DNA of 64,000 bases from Parelaphostrongylus tenuis (taxonomy: Eukaryota > Nematoda > Chromadorea > Rhabditida > Metastrongylidae), in NCBI GenBank assembly GCA_019055375.1, contig JAHQIW010004511.1, positions 62,001 to 126,000 on the forward strand. The letters run 5' to 3'. Made by a program: the position numbers and the translations under genes. The notes below the pieces were generated by a model that was not told the DNA's origin, made no database searches, and saw only the letters and a program-made list of their open reading frames with translations. Within the stretch, counting starts at the first letter, position 1. Every line of letters starts with the position of its first letter. Below are positions 54,194-64,000 of this stretch, piece by piece.

Positions 54194-55701
54194 TGTCAAG
54201 TCGGCGCCAGGTCCAGACAGGATTAGAACAGAACACCTGAAGATCCTGCCGCCAGTTCTCATCAACACCCTGGCTCGGCTCTTCACTCGCTACCTGTCAG
54301 AATGCAAGGTTCCTATTCAATGGAAAACCAGCAAGACCGTATTGTTGTATAGAAAGGGAGACCTTTACGACACAGGCAATTGTCGTCCAATCTGCTCACT
54401 GTCCGTTGTCTATAAATTCTTTACTCGAGTCATCCTAAACAGGATTAACAGAACACTGGACGAAGTACAGCTATGCGAACAAGCAGGGTTCCGAGAAGGA
54501 TTTAGTACTATGGACCACATCCACACGATTACAAGACCCACTGAAGTTTCGCGATAGTACAAACAACCACTCCGTTTCGCTTTCATCGATCCAGAGAAAG
54601 CTTTTGATTCAGTGGAAACAGAAGCGGTTATAGAGGCTCTGGATAACCAGGGCATCCCTACTCGGTACATAATGATCCTTCGTGAGCTTTATAAAGACTT
54701 CACAACCAAAATATCTCCATTCTACAACAATATCACCATTTACGTAAGAAGAGGGGTTCGACAAGGCGATACAATTTCGTCAAAACTATTCACTGCCACC
54801 ATACAAAACGTCATGTGAACATTAGAATGGGACGATATGGGTGTGAAAATTGACGGTCGACAATTAAACCATCTTCGCTTTGCTGACGATATCGTTCTCA
54901 TAACACCAAACATCAGCTAAGCGAAAAGAATGTTGACCGAGTTCGATAACGCCTGTGGAAAGATTGGTCTTCAACCAAATCTAACGAAAACGATGTTCAT
55001 GAGGAACGGATGGGTTTCGAATGCCCCATTCACGCTCAACGGAACAACAATCTCCGAATACTCCAGTTACGTCTATCTAGGCCATGAAATCAACATAATG
55101 AACGACCTAGCTCCAGAGTTGAGCAGGAGGAAACGAGCGGCTTGGGGAACGTTTAAGAGCATCGAAGATGTAGTGAAGAGGACAAAGAACATCCGACTTC
55201 GTGCCCACCTCTTCGACTAGACAATTATCCCTGCCCTAACGTATGCAGCAGAAACGTGGTCGCTACGTAAACAGGATGAAAAATCACTTGGCGTTATCGA
55301 ACGCGCAGTTGTAAGGTCGATGCTAGGAGTATCCCGTATATTGCAAATGAGAAAAAGGATCTGAAGTTCCAACCTACGTCAACGATCGAAAATCAGAGAC
55401 GTCGTCCTACACGCCAGGATATCAAAAATAAGGTGGGCCGGACATGTGATGCGCTTCAACGACAATTTATGGATGAGATTCGTTACCGACTGGATTCCTC
55501 GGGACATCGAGTGCACTAAAGGAAGACCACTGACCCGCTGGTCCGAATTCTTCACGAAAGCGATAGAAGAAAGATATGATGCTCAGCGAATCCCTAGAGC
55601 ACTGGAGGACCCACTGGACTACTCTTGCACGCGATAGGAAAAAATGGAAGAGTTGCTGGCACCCGCTCAAGTCACTCGACGATCAACGGGACGGGAGGTG
55701 A
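54194..55701 (+). pseudogene. RTE-clade retrotransposon, RT domain to C-terminus
   Basis: One frame runs from KSAPGPDRIRTEHLKILPP (54198) through LPPVLINTLARLFTRYLSE, a PIQWKTSKTVLLYRKGD segment, NCRPICSLSVVYKFFTRVI, QAGFREGFSTMDHIHTI, motif A FAFIDPEKAFDSV, RRGVRQGDTISSKLF, motif C FADDIVLI (54875-54900), NGTTISEYSSYVYLGHEI, TIIPALTYAAETWSLR and the C-terminal KIRWAGHVMRF, GRPLTRWSEFF. Internal stops occur at 54555, 54816, 54918, 55218 and 55362; a frameshift near 55634 leads to DRKKWKSCWHPL and a family-like stop at 55699. The catalytic D..DD residues are intact, but the stops make it dead. The endonuclease half is missing, the usual 5' truncation. The conserved order is typical of RTE elements abundant in hookworms. 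Confidence 0.93.
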
Positions 55702-55702
55702 T

Positions 55703-55760
55703 ATGTATATATGTATATGTATGTATATATATATATATGCATATATATATATACATATGA
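55703..55760. repeat. TATG/TA-rich microsatellite at the RTE 3' end
   Basis: TATGTATATATGTATATG then TA runs immediately after the RTE stop, consistent with a short simple-repeat tail as RTE elements often carry. Confidence 0.85.
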
Positions 55761-55764
55761 AAGT

Positions 55765-56515
55765 GTGTGATATCAGCGAGTGCAAGAACGAGATTGATAG
55801 AAGATGGATGGACAGAATGAGAAAAGCTTGATGCCGTACGAGCGGAACAGTTAGTTAAGTAAGCGGATTTTCCCATCACGAATCATAAGTTTTGATGGTG
55901 CATCAGAACGATGTTCCCCAGGAACGTTTCATAATAACAATGACCAAGGGCGACGGATATCCGTCAAGGGCACATCTCTTCAACAAAATCCATCACGTTG
56001 AAAAATAGTTAAAGGCCATTGATTAGGTGGTATTAAAAACTTTTTATTATTTCACATTATTCACAATCACATTTTACTGTAGGGATTCCAACCTTCTAAC
56101 ATTCGGATCTTTTTTAGCATTCATCGACCCAGAAGTCCTCAAACATTCCAAATGCTGTTTCAACTAATGCTTGTGGACTTCGTCTTTTTCAGCAAATGTT
56201 GTAAAAAGCTGGTCGAGTTGAATCTGCTTGCAGTCATGAAGATAGCCGAACTGAGACGCTGCCACGTGATTGTAAGACAGGAAGGGCCAAATTAGCACGA
56301 ATAACAAGACAACGATTTTGGAAACAGCATCAAGTGAGAACGGTGGTTTTTATAGGACTTTGAAGATGACGACTTTTGTACCCGAAAAAACGACATTCAC
56401 GGGAAATTCACTCTGCAGATTCATTAACTAAAAGTAATTGAAATTGCTTAATTTTGATATCGCTCAATTACCAGTTTTCTTGCTAACATTTTTGTAAAGT
56501 TGTTCATACTTGCTT
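55765..56515. other. No gene recognised
   Basis: Unique AT-rich sequence between the RTE and mariner remnants. Confidence 0.4.
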
Positions 56516-56519
56516 TAAG

Positions 56520-56965
56520 ATGGAGCTATCGTGAGAACAAATTCGCTTCCTACTCATATATGAATGGCGCGTAATGAAAATGCTGGTGACGCTGCGCGCA
56601 ACATCAGTGGAGCTTGGAGCAAGCTCATCTTGAAATAAATACAAGGAAGTTATACACCAAAATGTTCACAAGAAGATGAGCAGTTGAGCGACACCGAGGT
56701 CATGCAATTGTTCGTCGCAAAAATCATGTTAAAAAACCAAAACAACACAAACTTCGCAATTTTGGTGCATGATAATGTTGACTTCATGTTCCGAAACCGA
56801 TCGAAAACGTCATAAAAGAGGTGAGGTGACAGATCTTAGGAGGTTTAACCTTATCCGCCTTACTCTCCGGACATTTCACTGTCAGATTACCACTGAATTT
56901 GTGAATTCGAATTGCGAATTTAGCAAATTTAAAAAATAGCGAATCAGGGTACAAAAGTCGTCAGC
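56520..56965 (+). pseudogene. Mariner transposase remnant, internally deleted
   Basis: ATG at about 56520 gives MELS, a stop, then EQIRFLLIYEWR, and after a frameshift NENAGDAARNISGAWSK: the mariner N-terminal HTH (IR..L.YE.R.G..A..AARNI). After a deletion of most of the core, ILVHDNVDFMF (equivalent to the second catalytic segment .HDNARPH) and PYPPYSPDISLSDYH (third segment, PYSPDL.PSDYH) follow at 56745-56895. At least two stops and one frameshift. Sequence differs from the other two mariner remnants, so it is probably another lineage. Confidence 0.75.
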
Positions 56966-57245
56966 TCCAAAGTCTTATAAAAACCACCACATGAAATATT
57001 TGAATATAAGAACATACAAGTAAATAGAGTTTTTAAGACACTTTCGAAGAAAAAAACAGAATTTGCATGTTTTTATTTTTACTATCATTACAGCGGAAAG
57101 AAGAAACGGCGTAATCATATTTGAACGCTTAATATAAAATAGATAGTTGAGTTCTCGAAATGAAAAAGAAATACGTTTTGAGGATTGAAAGATTGGTATA
57201 ATTACCTTTTGAGAAATGTCGTTCTCAATTAATTCGTAAATTCTA

Positions 57246-57563
57246 TTATTGCAAAACCGCATATTTAGCTTTTTTTGTGAACTGAATGGAAGAGAAATGT
57301 TGCATTACTTTGTGAATGGCTTCAAAATTACGCAAAGGCTCTGGCGCGGACCACAGCACCTCTTCAAATCTCATTGTTCTGTTGTAACTGCCACTCACGG
57401 AAGATTCGTTGCAACTTGAGACTTTGTGCTTTTCATAGGCACCTTGAATGCCGATCGAGCGCAAATGTTCGTGAGGCCTCAATCCAATGTGAGTATTGTA
57501 GACCTTTAACGCGGGTAGCTGCCAGTTTAGCTCTTCATGTGAGAGAGGCTTGCTGCTTTGCGA
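57246..57563 (-). CDS. Candidate terminal exon, 105 codons, unrecognised
   Basis: Minus strand: AAAATTCTTAG (acceptor) at 57564-57574, then a frame open to TAA at 57246 (SQSSKPLSHEELNWQLPA.. IGLRPHEHLRSIGIQG.. MRFEEVLWSAPEPLRN.. FTKKAKYAVLQ). A 25-nt segment upstream (57691-57715) sits between TTTGTTTTTCAG and GTGAGT, near-ideal signals, and could be a micro-exon joining in this frame if 2 nt come from the preceding exon. Composition is protein-like, but frames of about 100 codons occur by chance in this window. Function unknown. Confidence 0.35.
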   Translation of the reverse strand, partial: SQSSKPLSHEELNWQLPALKVYNTHIGLRPHEHLRSIGIQGAYEKHKVSSCNESSVSGSYNRTMRFEEVLWSAPEPLRNFEAIHKVMQHFSSIQFTKKAKYAVLQ

Positions 57564-57898
57564 CTAAGAATTTTTCTGAGCGGCAAGCTTTCGTGACCGC
57601 AACGATTAGGTCGAATCGGTTGATCAAACATTCGTCACTATTCGCTTCTAATTTGATCTTAAATGTTCAAATTCAACTAATCAGACTCACACTCGTCCCA
57701 GTCTGATGGCGAAATCTGAAAAACAAATAAAACACAATAGAACGAATACGAAAGAAATTGAGCGCAGCGCACACCAATCGTGAACAGCAAACGACTTAGA
57801 ATCGAATAGTTGCTGACTATCAAAATGCGTGTCTAGAAAAAATCAGAACTGCAACGTTTTTATGTTCACTCATCTTTATGCATAATTCTACCATATTT

Positions 57899-58121
57899 TT
57901 ATTCCTTCTGAGATCTCCTCGATAAAGAACGAAATTGTTCAACTCTGTTACGGCTCATCGTAGAAAAAGAGTCATCTGATTCAAACGATAATGCGAAGAA
58001 TAAAAGGTAAGAATAGCGTGGCAGAATAGACTAAGCTTATTGCACATTGACCAGTATCGCTTATCGGTCGACTATTCGCAAGAACCGCTGCCATTTTCGA
58101 ACTCCACTCCTCAGACAGCAT
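57899..58121 (-). CDS. Candidate two-exon N-terminal piece, unrecognised
   Basis: Minus strand: ATG at 58121 (a second in-frame ATG at 58094 in AAAATGG context) reads MLSEEWSSKMAAVLANSR.PISDT to a GTCAAT donor after 58052. A 76-nt intron ends GTTTGAATCAG, and the next segment (57975-57899) continues in phase as DDSFSTMSRNRVEQFRSLS.RRSQKE before a TAA. Serine/arginine-rich text looks like a real disordered protein segment. How it would connect to the 57.25-57.72 kb exons is unresolved because of the TAA. Confidence 0.3.
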
Positions 58122-58129
58122 AACGACTC

Positions 58130-60220
58130 TGTTCCAAAAGAGCTATTTTCTATGAATTGTGGAAGAGCCGTACCAGAACGCTTTTCGGTTATCCTCATTC
58201 AGTTTAGCACTTCACAACCGTTACGAGTCGTAGGGTGGCTTGTCATACTGTCATTCACCCTCTATCAGAAAAACGTCGAAGAATCTTTGGCTTGACTGAA
58301 CTTGTGGTATGGAAATGTCATGTGTTTTCATTTTTAATAACCCTTTTTCAAAGACGTATTATCGGAAGTGCATCAGCAAAACAGTTTTATATTAGAAGGA
58401 GCACCGCCTTACTACACTTCCCAATACCGGCCATCTAATAAAGCCAGCACTGATTACATCCTAACAATTTTCCTAGTGAGCAGGCACTGGGTTGTCAATA
58501 GATATTCAAACGGTACGATACTGGTAGACAGTTCGCAGGTTTCGCCTTCTTCACAGCCTAAAAGCTCAAATACTTGAATTTGGACAGTATGGCAGATGCT
58601 CCAGAAATTTCACGTACTTTTTAAAAATTCTTTTCTATATTCCTGCGCGATGATAGTATCTTGTACTCCAAGATCATCCCCTTCATGTGTCTGTTCCTAT
58701 ATGCGCCCAATTGATAGTGCGGTTTGAGAAAATTGAAGGCTAAGTGTTCCTAAAATACGGCGCAGAGTAGCCTCAGCTCATTTAATGTATTCGTCCTCGC
58801 ACGTTTTATAAGAGATTCGGTATATTGTAGCCGAACTCATGCCGTATTCCATGCGCATAGACGCTCAAGCAGTGGCTACAACTTATCTGGCGTCTCATGG
58901 AACTTGGTGATTTTTCCACCATTGCTACCGTTTCTTCCTAGCCTAGTCTTTGAAACAGCGTCTATTAGCTACACTTATTTTGCTGAAAATGAAGGGCAGG
59001 ACAGGAGACCATATTGCTAGAGTTCTCCTTTATGGGATTGGCTTTTCTTGAAACCTATTTCAAAGGACTAGAGATTCGTAGCTATTTGAAACGGCTATTT
59101 TCGCGTCAAACTGAGAAATTTTTTTCCACTCTCTTCCCCTCACACACTGAATGGTGTACAAAACCTGTTTCTCACATGCACTTTTTAGTGTGCAACGGGT
59201 GAGCGGAGTGATAATCAGCCAGTACGTTACTGCTATTCTGCTTTCGAGACCACTTGATGAGGGTTATTTTCGGACAGGTTGACCTGAATATTCAAGACAA
59301 AACCAGTTTTGTTGCTTCAATTTGGTGGAATTTGCGTAAATGGTTTTTGAGTTGAATTGTATTGCCAGCATGTTCAGTCTTGACTTATCAAACCTAGTAA
59401 ATTAGTAGCCATTGATGATTGTTAACCAAGCCTCAACTTTCAAAGTTACCCATCATCAGTTGTACAAGCGAGTCCGCGGATAGGATATCTTAGTTTATAA
59501 ACTCAAAATGTTCGCTACAGTAGAGATGAATTGAAATTTGCAATGAAGCACTACTTTCTCACATTACAATAAGAAAAAACGAGTAGTAGTGATTAGCTCT
59601 CACCAGATCTTTGGATACTAACGGCTTTTATGCTTCTAACAAAAAACATTTACCAGTAAAAAAAAGATTTCTCTCACACATGATTTTTCTAGTAAATGAG
59701 AATGACGTGGAAGCATTGGATTTGTCGTGTTAAGTATGCAAAAATAATTAGATTTCATTTAAAGTGTTTTTATACAAAAATCATTAATTAGGACCTAAAT
59801 AGAAAAAATTCCGAAATTTACATAAGAATATTAATGTAAATGGTGAGTAATCGATACGCATACTAATTTATGGGGTAAGACTATATAAGCGACTGATTAA
59901 GAGGAAGACAAAAGGTGAATATAGACACCATGCTCAATCAAACAGTTTATGCATCCTAACGAAACGCTCATGTTCTCGAGCAGCTCATTCATAGTTATAT
60001 AAGGCGATGATCTATTTCATGCCTGTTGACGTCTGCGTTGATATCATTCCGTAGCTTACAAATCGTTCTCAGCTATGAGTATAGCTGGTTGTCATGCGTA
60101 TATTCCCCGGGGTTTTCTTAAGGGCTGCTATTTTTCAATGGTCCGAAATCCGTTGCTCGCACGATGTTGCATGTACCGATTACGTGCCAAAAAAAAACAT
60201 CATTCAAATACACAATCTAG
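58130..60220. other. No gene recognised; decayed hammerhead remnant at 58.53 kb
   Basis: A class B-like GTGAAGAAGGCGAAACC on the minus strand at 58535-58560 lacks most of the fold. Elsewhere only short chance frames. Confidence 0.4.
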
Positions 60221-60228
60221 TCCACAAA

Positions 60229-60290
60229 GGTTGCCCTCCTTAGTGTACAAATACTAAGAGGGTTGCCCTCCTTAGTGTACAATTACAAGA
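60229..60290 (+). repeat. 31-bp tandem duplication
   Basis: GGTTGCCCTCCTTAGTGTAC occurs twice, 31 bp apart, with AAATACTAAGA and AATTACAAGA tails. Confidence 0.9.
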
Positions 60291-60294
60291 GGAT

Positions 60295-62505
60295 GACCTC
60301 TGTCTTACCGTTGCCAAAAACTTCTTTCTCACTGGTATACATCAAGAGGAAGAACACGTAGAACTCCCAGCACTTTGATCAACTCGTGAACAGCTGCTTG
60401 TCTACTTGCTCGGGTTTTCGTTTAGCTCTTGTTATGAGCAATAAGATTCAGCAAACTAGGGGGGATTTAGAGAAGATGCGAACAATACACTACTTGATTA
60501 TTGCCGGGTCTGAGACTCCAGCTAGTTCGCAGTTATTCACTTATAAGAAATGATACAATGCGCCATTGATCTTAGTCCCGTAAATGACAGCTGTGATGTT
60601 ATTCTCCCCTAGAAACATGTCTTGATCTTAGCTGTTCCTTTTGTTTGGGGCAAGAAAGTTTAGAATAGTTTTGAGCTGCCATTCTGTAATGCTGCTATCG
60701 TGAAAGGATCGTAGTCACAAAAAAGCTATTAATGTCTATAGTGATAATGTAAGAGCGCTCTAGCACTCCCATCTTGCCAGCAAAGGAGAACCGCATTTGC
60801 ATTCAGCATCCAACACATCGATGAGAAAAGAAAACCCAATGCTACAATCCACACACCACACCATCAGATCCAAAGATCATCATTGCAAGGCAACGAGAAC
60901 GAATGAGAAAGGTATCGGAGTATATAATATGAAGATGGGCGATCTAAAACTTGGACGAAGTATGTCATATAAGATTGTGGTAGAAATCCACTACGCTCAA
61001 GAAAAATTGAAGCCAGAACTTAAAAAACGTTTAATTCGCGGGATACACCTGCCTTTTCGCTTTTAGTTTTTTGTAAGCGATTATGTGGAATTTGGCCCCC
61101 TCACTCAAAAATGAATCTAGCGAAACTGCTGCGCCATTAAAGATGGTGTAAAACTAAAAACCCAATGACTTTGACTCTGCCTATTTTATTACAATCACTT
61201 CTACAACAAAGACACCACGAACATATCTCTCAGTCTCATCATTGATTTAATGGGCGGAAACGAGACCATTATAAAGGATGAAGAGGCATTTAATTTCCTG
61301 CTAAGGTCAAGTTTTTTGAACCTAATTAATTCCGTTTCTAAAAATCTTTCAAAAACTGATAGTTACGAAGTGTTGATTATTGGCTGTTCAAAAATTTTTT
61401 ATGGAAAAAGAGAAGGAAAAAGTTTTGATGGAACTCTGGTGATAAAACGCATTTCCCTACCTTGTTCAAGGAAATGTTATGGCAAAAAGTAGATAGCGCT
61501 AACGCTTTATCTTTTTCTCCTCTGTAATTCTTCGAGTAGTTATGTTAATATTATTACACCACGTATTATGCACTATTATAGATATTACTGGTTATTATTG
61601 GAAATTTAGGACTGCAAAAAGATGGCATTTTCATGTTCGACGCTTCTTAGCTTCGCCATCGTGTGTGCAAAATCCTGATCAATGCTGCTTGAGATGCAAA
61701 ACACGCTCCACGTGACGTCATCACGAATTTTTGAATGTCTTGAAAGACAAGAAAAAACTTGGAAAATGTTCTGAACCTTTACGTAGTGGCTGCTTTGACT
61801 ATTCCTCTCCTTTGTAAATACTGTCTACAAGTTTCAAGGAGAAATTTTGATATGAACTAACTTTTCACACAAAATTACTTAGAACAGTCTAGTTTGAATT
61901 TTAGTTTGCACTTTGATAATTTCAGAAACGATGCGCATATAAAGAATATGCGTATTTGTTTGTAACAAAAAAACATTGGTAATGCACAAGTAGACACGCC
62001 ACATACATTGATGGGTTCGCTGGGATATGTGCCACATATAAGAAAATCTAAGAATTATGAAATATACAATCGTATGAAAATGTGGAACAAAACACGTTTA
62101 AGCAAAGAACAAAGAAAACCAATTCCTCATAAAATATTAGAAATATTTTGTAAAAAAAAAAACGTAGAAAGAAGTACAATTGCTGGATTGCGAACTACGA
62201 GTAATACTACAGAACTAATTTTGTTCTCATCTCAGTATTTTTTTTTGCTTGCACATCGCACCGTACTCTTCCACGACAAAAGTATAAACAGTAAATGAAA
62301 AGTTGCAACATTCAATGAAGTTGTTTCAAGAATCTAAAGGTGCACGCCAATATTTCCGTCCATGCTAAATCAACTTCTATTACCTAACGTTCTAGTATCC
62401 ACGATCCGTGTCACCGACTTTTGAGATTTTGAAAAAATGTCTCAAAAAATCAGGCCATAAAGACACTCAGAAAGCATCCAAGAATGCTCAATGGTATACA
62501 AAACT
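60295..62505. other. No gene recognised
   Basis: Plus-strand frames of 80-96 codons (60797, 61250, 62008) are K/N/S-rich and unassigned. Confidence 0.4.
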
Positions 62506-62509
62506 CGCA

Positions 62510-62572
62510 CCCTCAGACGTGAGTTGAATCCGCGCTTCACACTAACGCAGGAAGATATAGCGTTAGCAGAGC
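62510..62572 (-). mobile_element. SINE-B-like fragment, minus strand
   Basis: GTATACAAAACTCGCACCCTCAGACGTGAGTTGAATCCGCG resembles the B-box half of SINE-B inverted, facing the plus copy at 62575, a third instance of an inverted SINE-B pair. Confidence 0.4.
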
Positions 62573-62574
62573 AA

Positions 62575-62735
62575 GGGCGCTAGTAATGTAGCGGTTACCC
62601 AGCTTCCTGGACAAGAGTGACACACGAGTTCAACTCCCAGCCGAGGTCCACTGTTTTGCATATCACTCAGCATTCTCGGATATATAGTGTTAATATCATA
62701 ACACTGCTATAAAAGCGGTAAAAAAAAGAATTTTT
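62575..62735 (+). mobile_element. SINE-B copy
   Basis: GCGCTAGTAATGTAGCGGTTAC (A box), ACACGAGTTCAACTCCCAGC (B box), CTGTTTTGCATATCACTCAGCATTCT, then CATAACACTGCTATAAAAGCGG, the family tail hairpin. Confidence 0.7.
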
Positions 62736-62739
62736 ACAA

Positions 62740-63665
62740 CGATAATCACTTTACCGATTCGGGAGTCATCAAATCACGTTTGTACCAAGTTTTTGAAAAA
62801 GCAGCTCTCGAAGACGCGCTGGCAACGATTATTGTTTCAACGAGAATAACATCTCATCTTACCATGTCGCTAATGGAAAGTGTATTAAGTGAACAAAGGA
62901 AAGAGAACGTTGTAGAGGATTTCTTTGGTTTTTTTTTTATCAAGAGAGAGGAACATTTCCGTCAGAGCAATCAGACATCGAAATTCAGTGAGATCTATGA
63001 CGACAATGTTGGAATGTAAGAAAAAATGTATAACGTTTACATCGTAAATATAGAACGTATGAAAATCGAGTTTATACCTACAGTTCCAAAAGTTACAAAT
63101 CGGACAAAATATCTATTATATGTTTCAGTGTTAAATCTAATCGAATAAGCTGAGAACATTTCGGATAGCCAATTTGGTTTTAGTTATCGTGATCGTAAAG
63201 AAGCGAACATTTTATCAAAACTTTATGGACGGAATTCCATTCGAATCGAATCTGATTGATCTACAATTCAAAGACGATGTAGATGGCATTCGCGATCCAT
63301 AAATTTGATGTATTTGCTTATGAATGGAAGAACACCATGCCAATTATGAATGGCTCTGTAAAATAAAGAAATAACACGAGAGTGACGACATTTGGAAGAA
63401 AAGATGGAAACAGAAGCCGGAAGAAAACATGACAAAAAAAAAGATCAAAATTATTCTATACTTGAAAAAGTAGCGAATTTACAGCTCCCATCGAAGATCT
63501 TGCATAATTTCTCGCCGCTAATCGATTTGGCGACTTCATTAGTGATTACACCAGGTATTCATATTTAGCTACTACCTTTACTTTCCGGTGATAGAGCTAT
63601 GAAAAACTCGTAGCCGCTTTTTCTTTCTCTGAAAATCTTCTATGATTCAGAAACAGTGATGGCAG
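62740..63665. other. No gene recognised
   Basis: The frame at 62780-63019 (79 codons) opens MYQVFEKAALEDALATI and looks protein-like, but has no start context or splice evidence. Confidence 0.35.
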
Positions 63666-63669
63666 ATGG

Positions 63670-63815
63670 AGCGCCGGTAGTGTAACGGTTAACACACGCT
63701 CCCGGTAAGGATGAAATTCGAGTCAAATCCCGTCCGATATTCAAAGTTTTCATATCACTCAACAATATTGAATATGCGCTTGTAACATCATACCGCAGCT
63801 AAAAAGCGACTAATA
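63670..63815 (+). mobile_element. SINE-B copy, clearest pol III boxes
   Basis: GCGCCGGTAGTGTAACGGTTAAC: A box TAGTGTAACGG; ATTCGAGTCAAATCCCGTC: B box region; spacing about 40 nt. Tail GTTTTCATATCACTCAACAATATT and CATACCGCAGCTAAAAAGCG. Confidence 0.75.
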
Positions 63816-63819
63816 AAGA

Positions 63820-64000
63820 GAATTCTGTTTCTACGACTTTCCAATTTCATCAATGATATAGAAATCTGGTAAAATGGTGTAAAAACAAGGTGGTAATCGA
63901 GAGGATGAGATGATATGAACTAGTGCTAGCTGACATTACCAACTCGCATTCATATCACTTCATTTGCCGCAGTGTCGCAAAATCCCTACCCAGCCCATCC
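63820..64000. other. Window edge, nothing recognised
   Basis: Short unique sequence; the window stops here. Confidence 0.5.

Noticed and set aside
63670..63745. Possible true tRNA gene
   Set aside because: A and B boxes are present, but no acceptor or anticodon stem pairs. The same head recurs with a shared downstream body, so it is a SINE.

Overview
The window looks like nuclear DNA of a nematode, most probably a strongylid or hookworm-type worm. This is inference: the RTE reverse transcriptase and Penelope-like remnants resemble (from memory) families common in hookworm genomes. Base composition is AT-rich, no reading frame exceeds about 170 codons, the longest frames run over repeats, and candidate exons are short with 60-90 nt introns. 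There are no operons, ribosome binding sites, rRNA genes, canonical tRNA genes or CRISPR arrays.

The recognisable content is mostly mobile DNA. (1) RTE-clade non-LTR retrotransposon: a 1.5 kb RT-to-C-terminus pseudogene at 54.19-55.70 kb and fragments at 9.3-9.6 kb and 19.05-19.5 kb. (2) Penelope-like element (PLE) remnants keeping parts of the GIY-YIG endonuclease at 19.65-20.17 and 39.05-39.25 kb. (3) Three decayed mariner transposases at 12.1-12.5, 52.9-53.8 and 56.5-57.0 kb. (4) Two clear tRNA-derived SINE families (here SINE-A and SINE-B) with about 18 copies, and possibly a third. (5) Several foldback elements; the one at 38.3-38.7 kb has 162-nt arms with about one mismatch. (6) A 1.1 kb insertion at 50.5-51.6 kb, visible because a related copy at 24.1 kb lacks it. 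Many (TA)n microsatellites sit beside SINE and foldback ends.

The most interesting layer is a dispersed set of hammerhead-ribozyme-like motifs, at least 14 reasonable copies in three sequence classes plus decayed ones. Each has a CUGANGA-like core, helix II, GAA, a palindromic helix III strand (ACGU, ACGUACGU or ACACGUGU), usually a permitted cleavage nucleotide, and flanks that pair as helix I. Helix I and II sequences differ between copies while mostly keeping pairing. Two loci carry the motif in tandem with 264-302 bp spacing, the architecture of metazoan retrozymes. Others lie in inverted pairs. PLE endonuclease remnants in the same window fit the known association of hammerheads with Penelope-like elements.

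Host genes are only hinted at. Splice-consistent exon candidates occur at 7.38-7.62 kb (+, with stop and AATAAA), 17.37-18.37 kb (+), 39.57-39.68 kb (-, an ATG exon ending at a perfect donor) and 57.25-58.12 kb (-). None could be assigned to a family; ORFs of this length also arise by chance, so confidence is low to moderate. The rest reads as intron or intergenic DNA.
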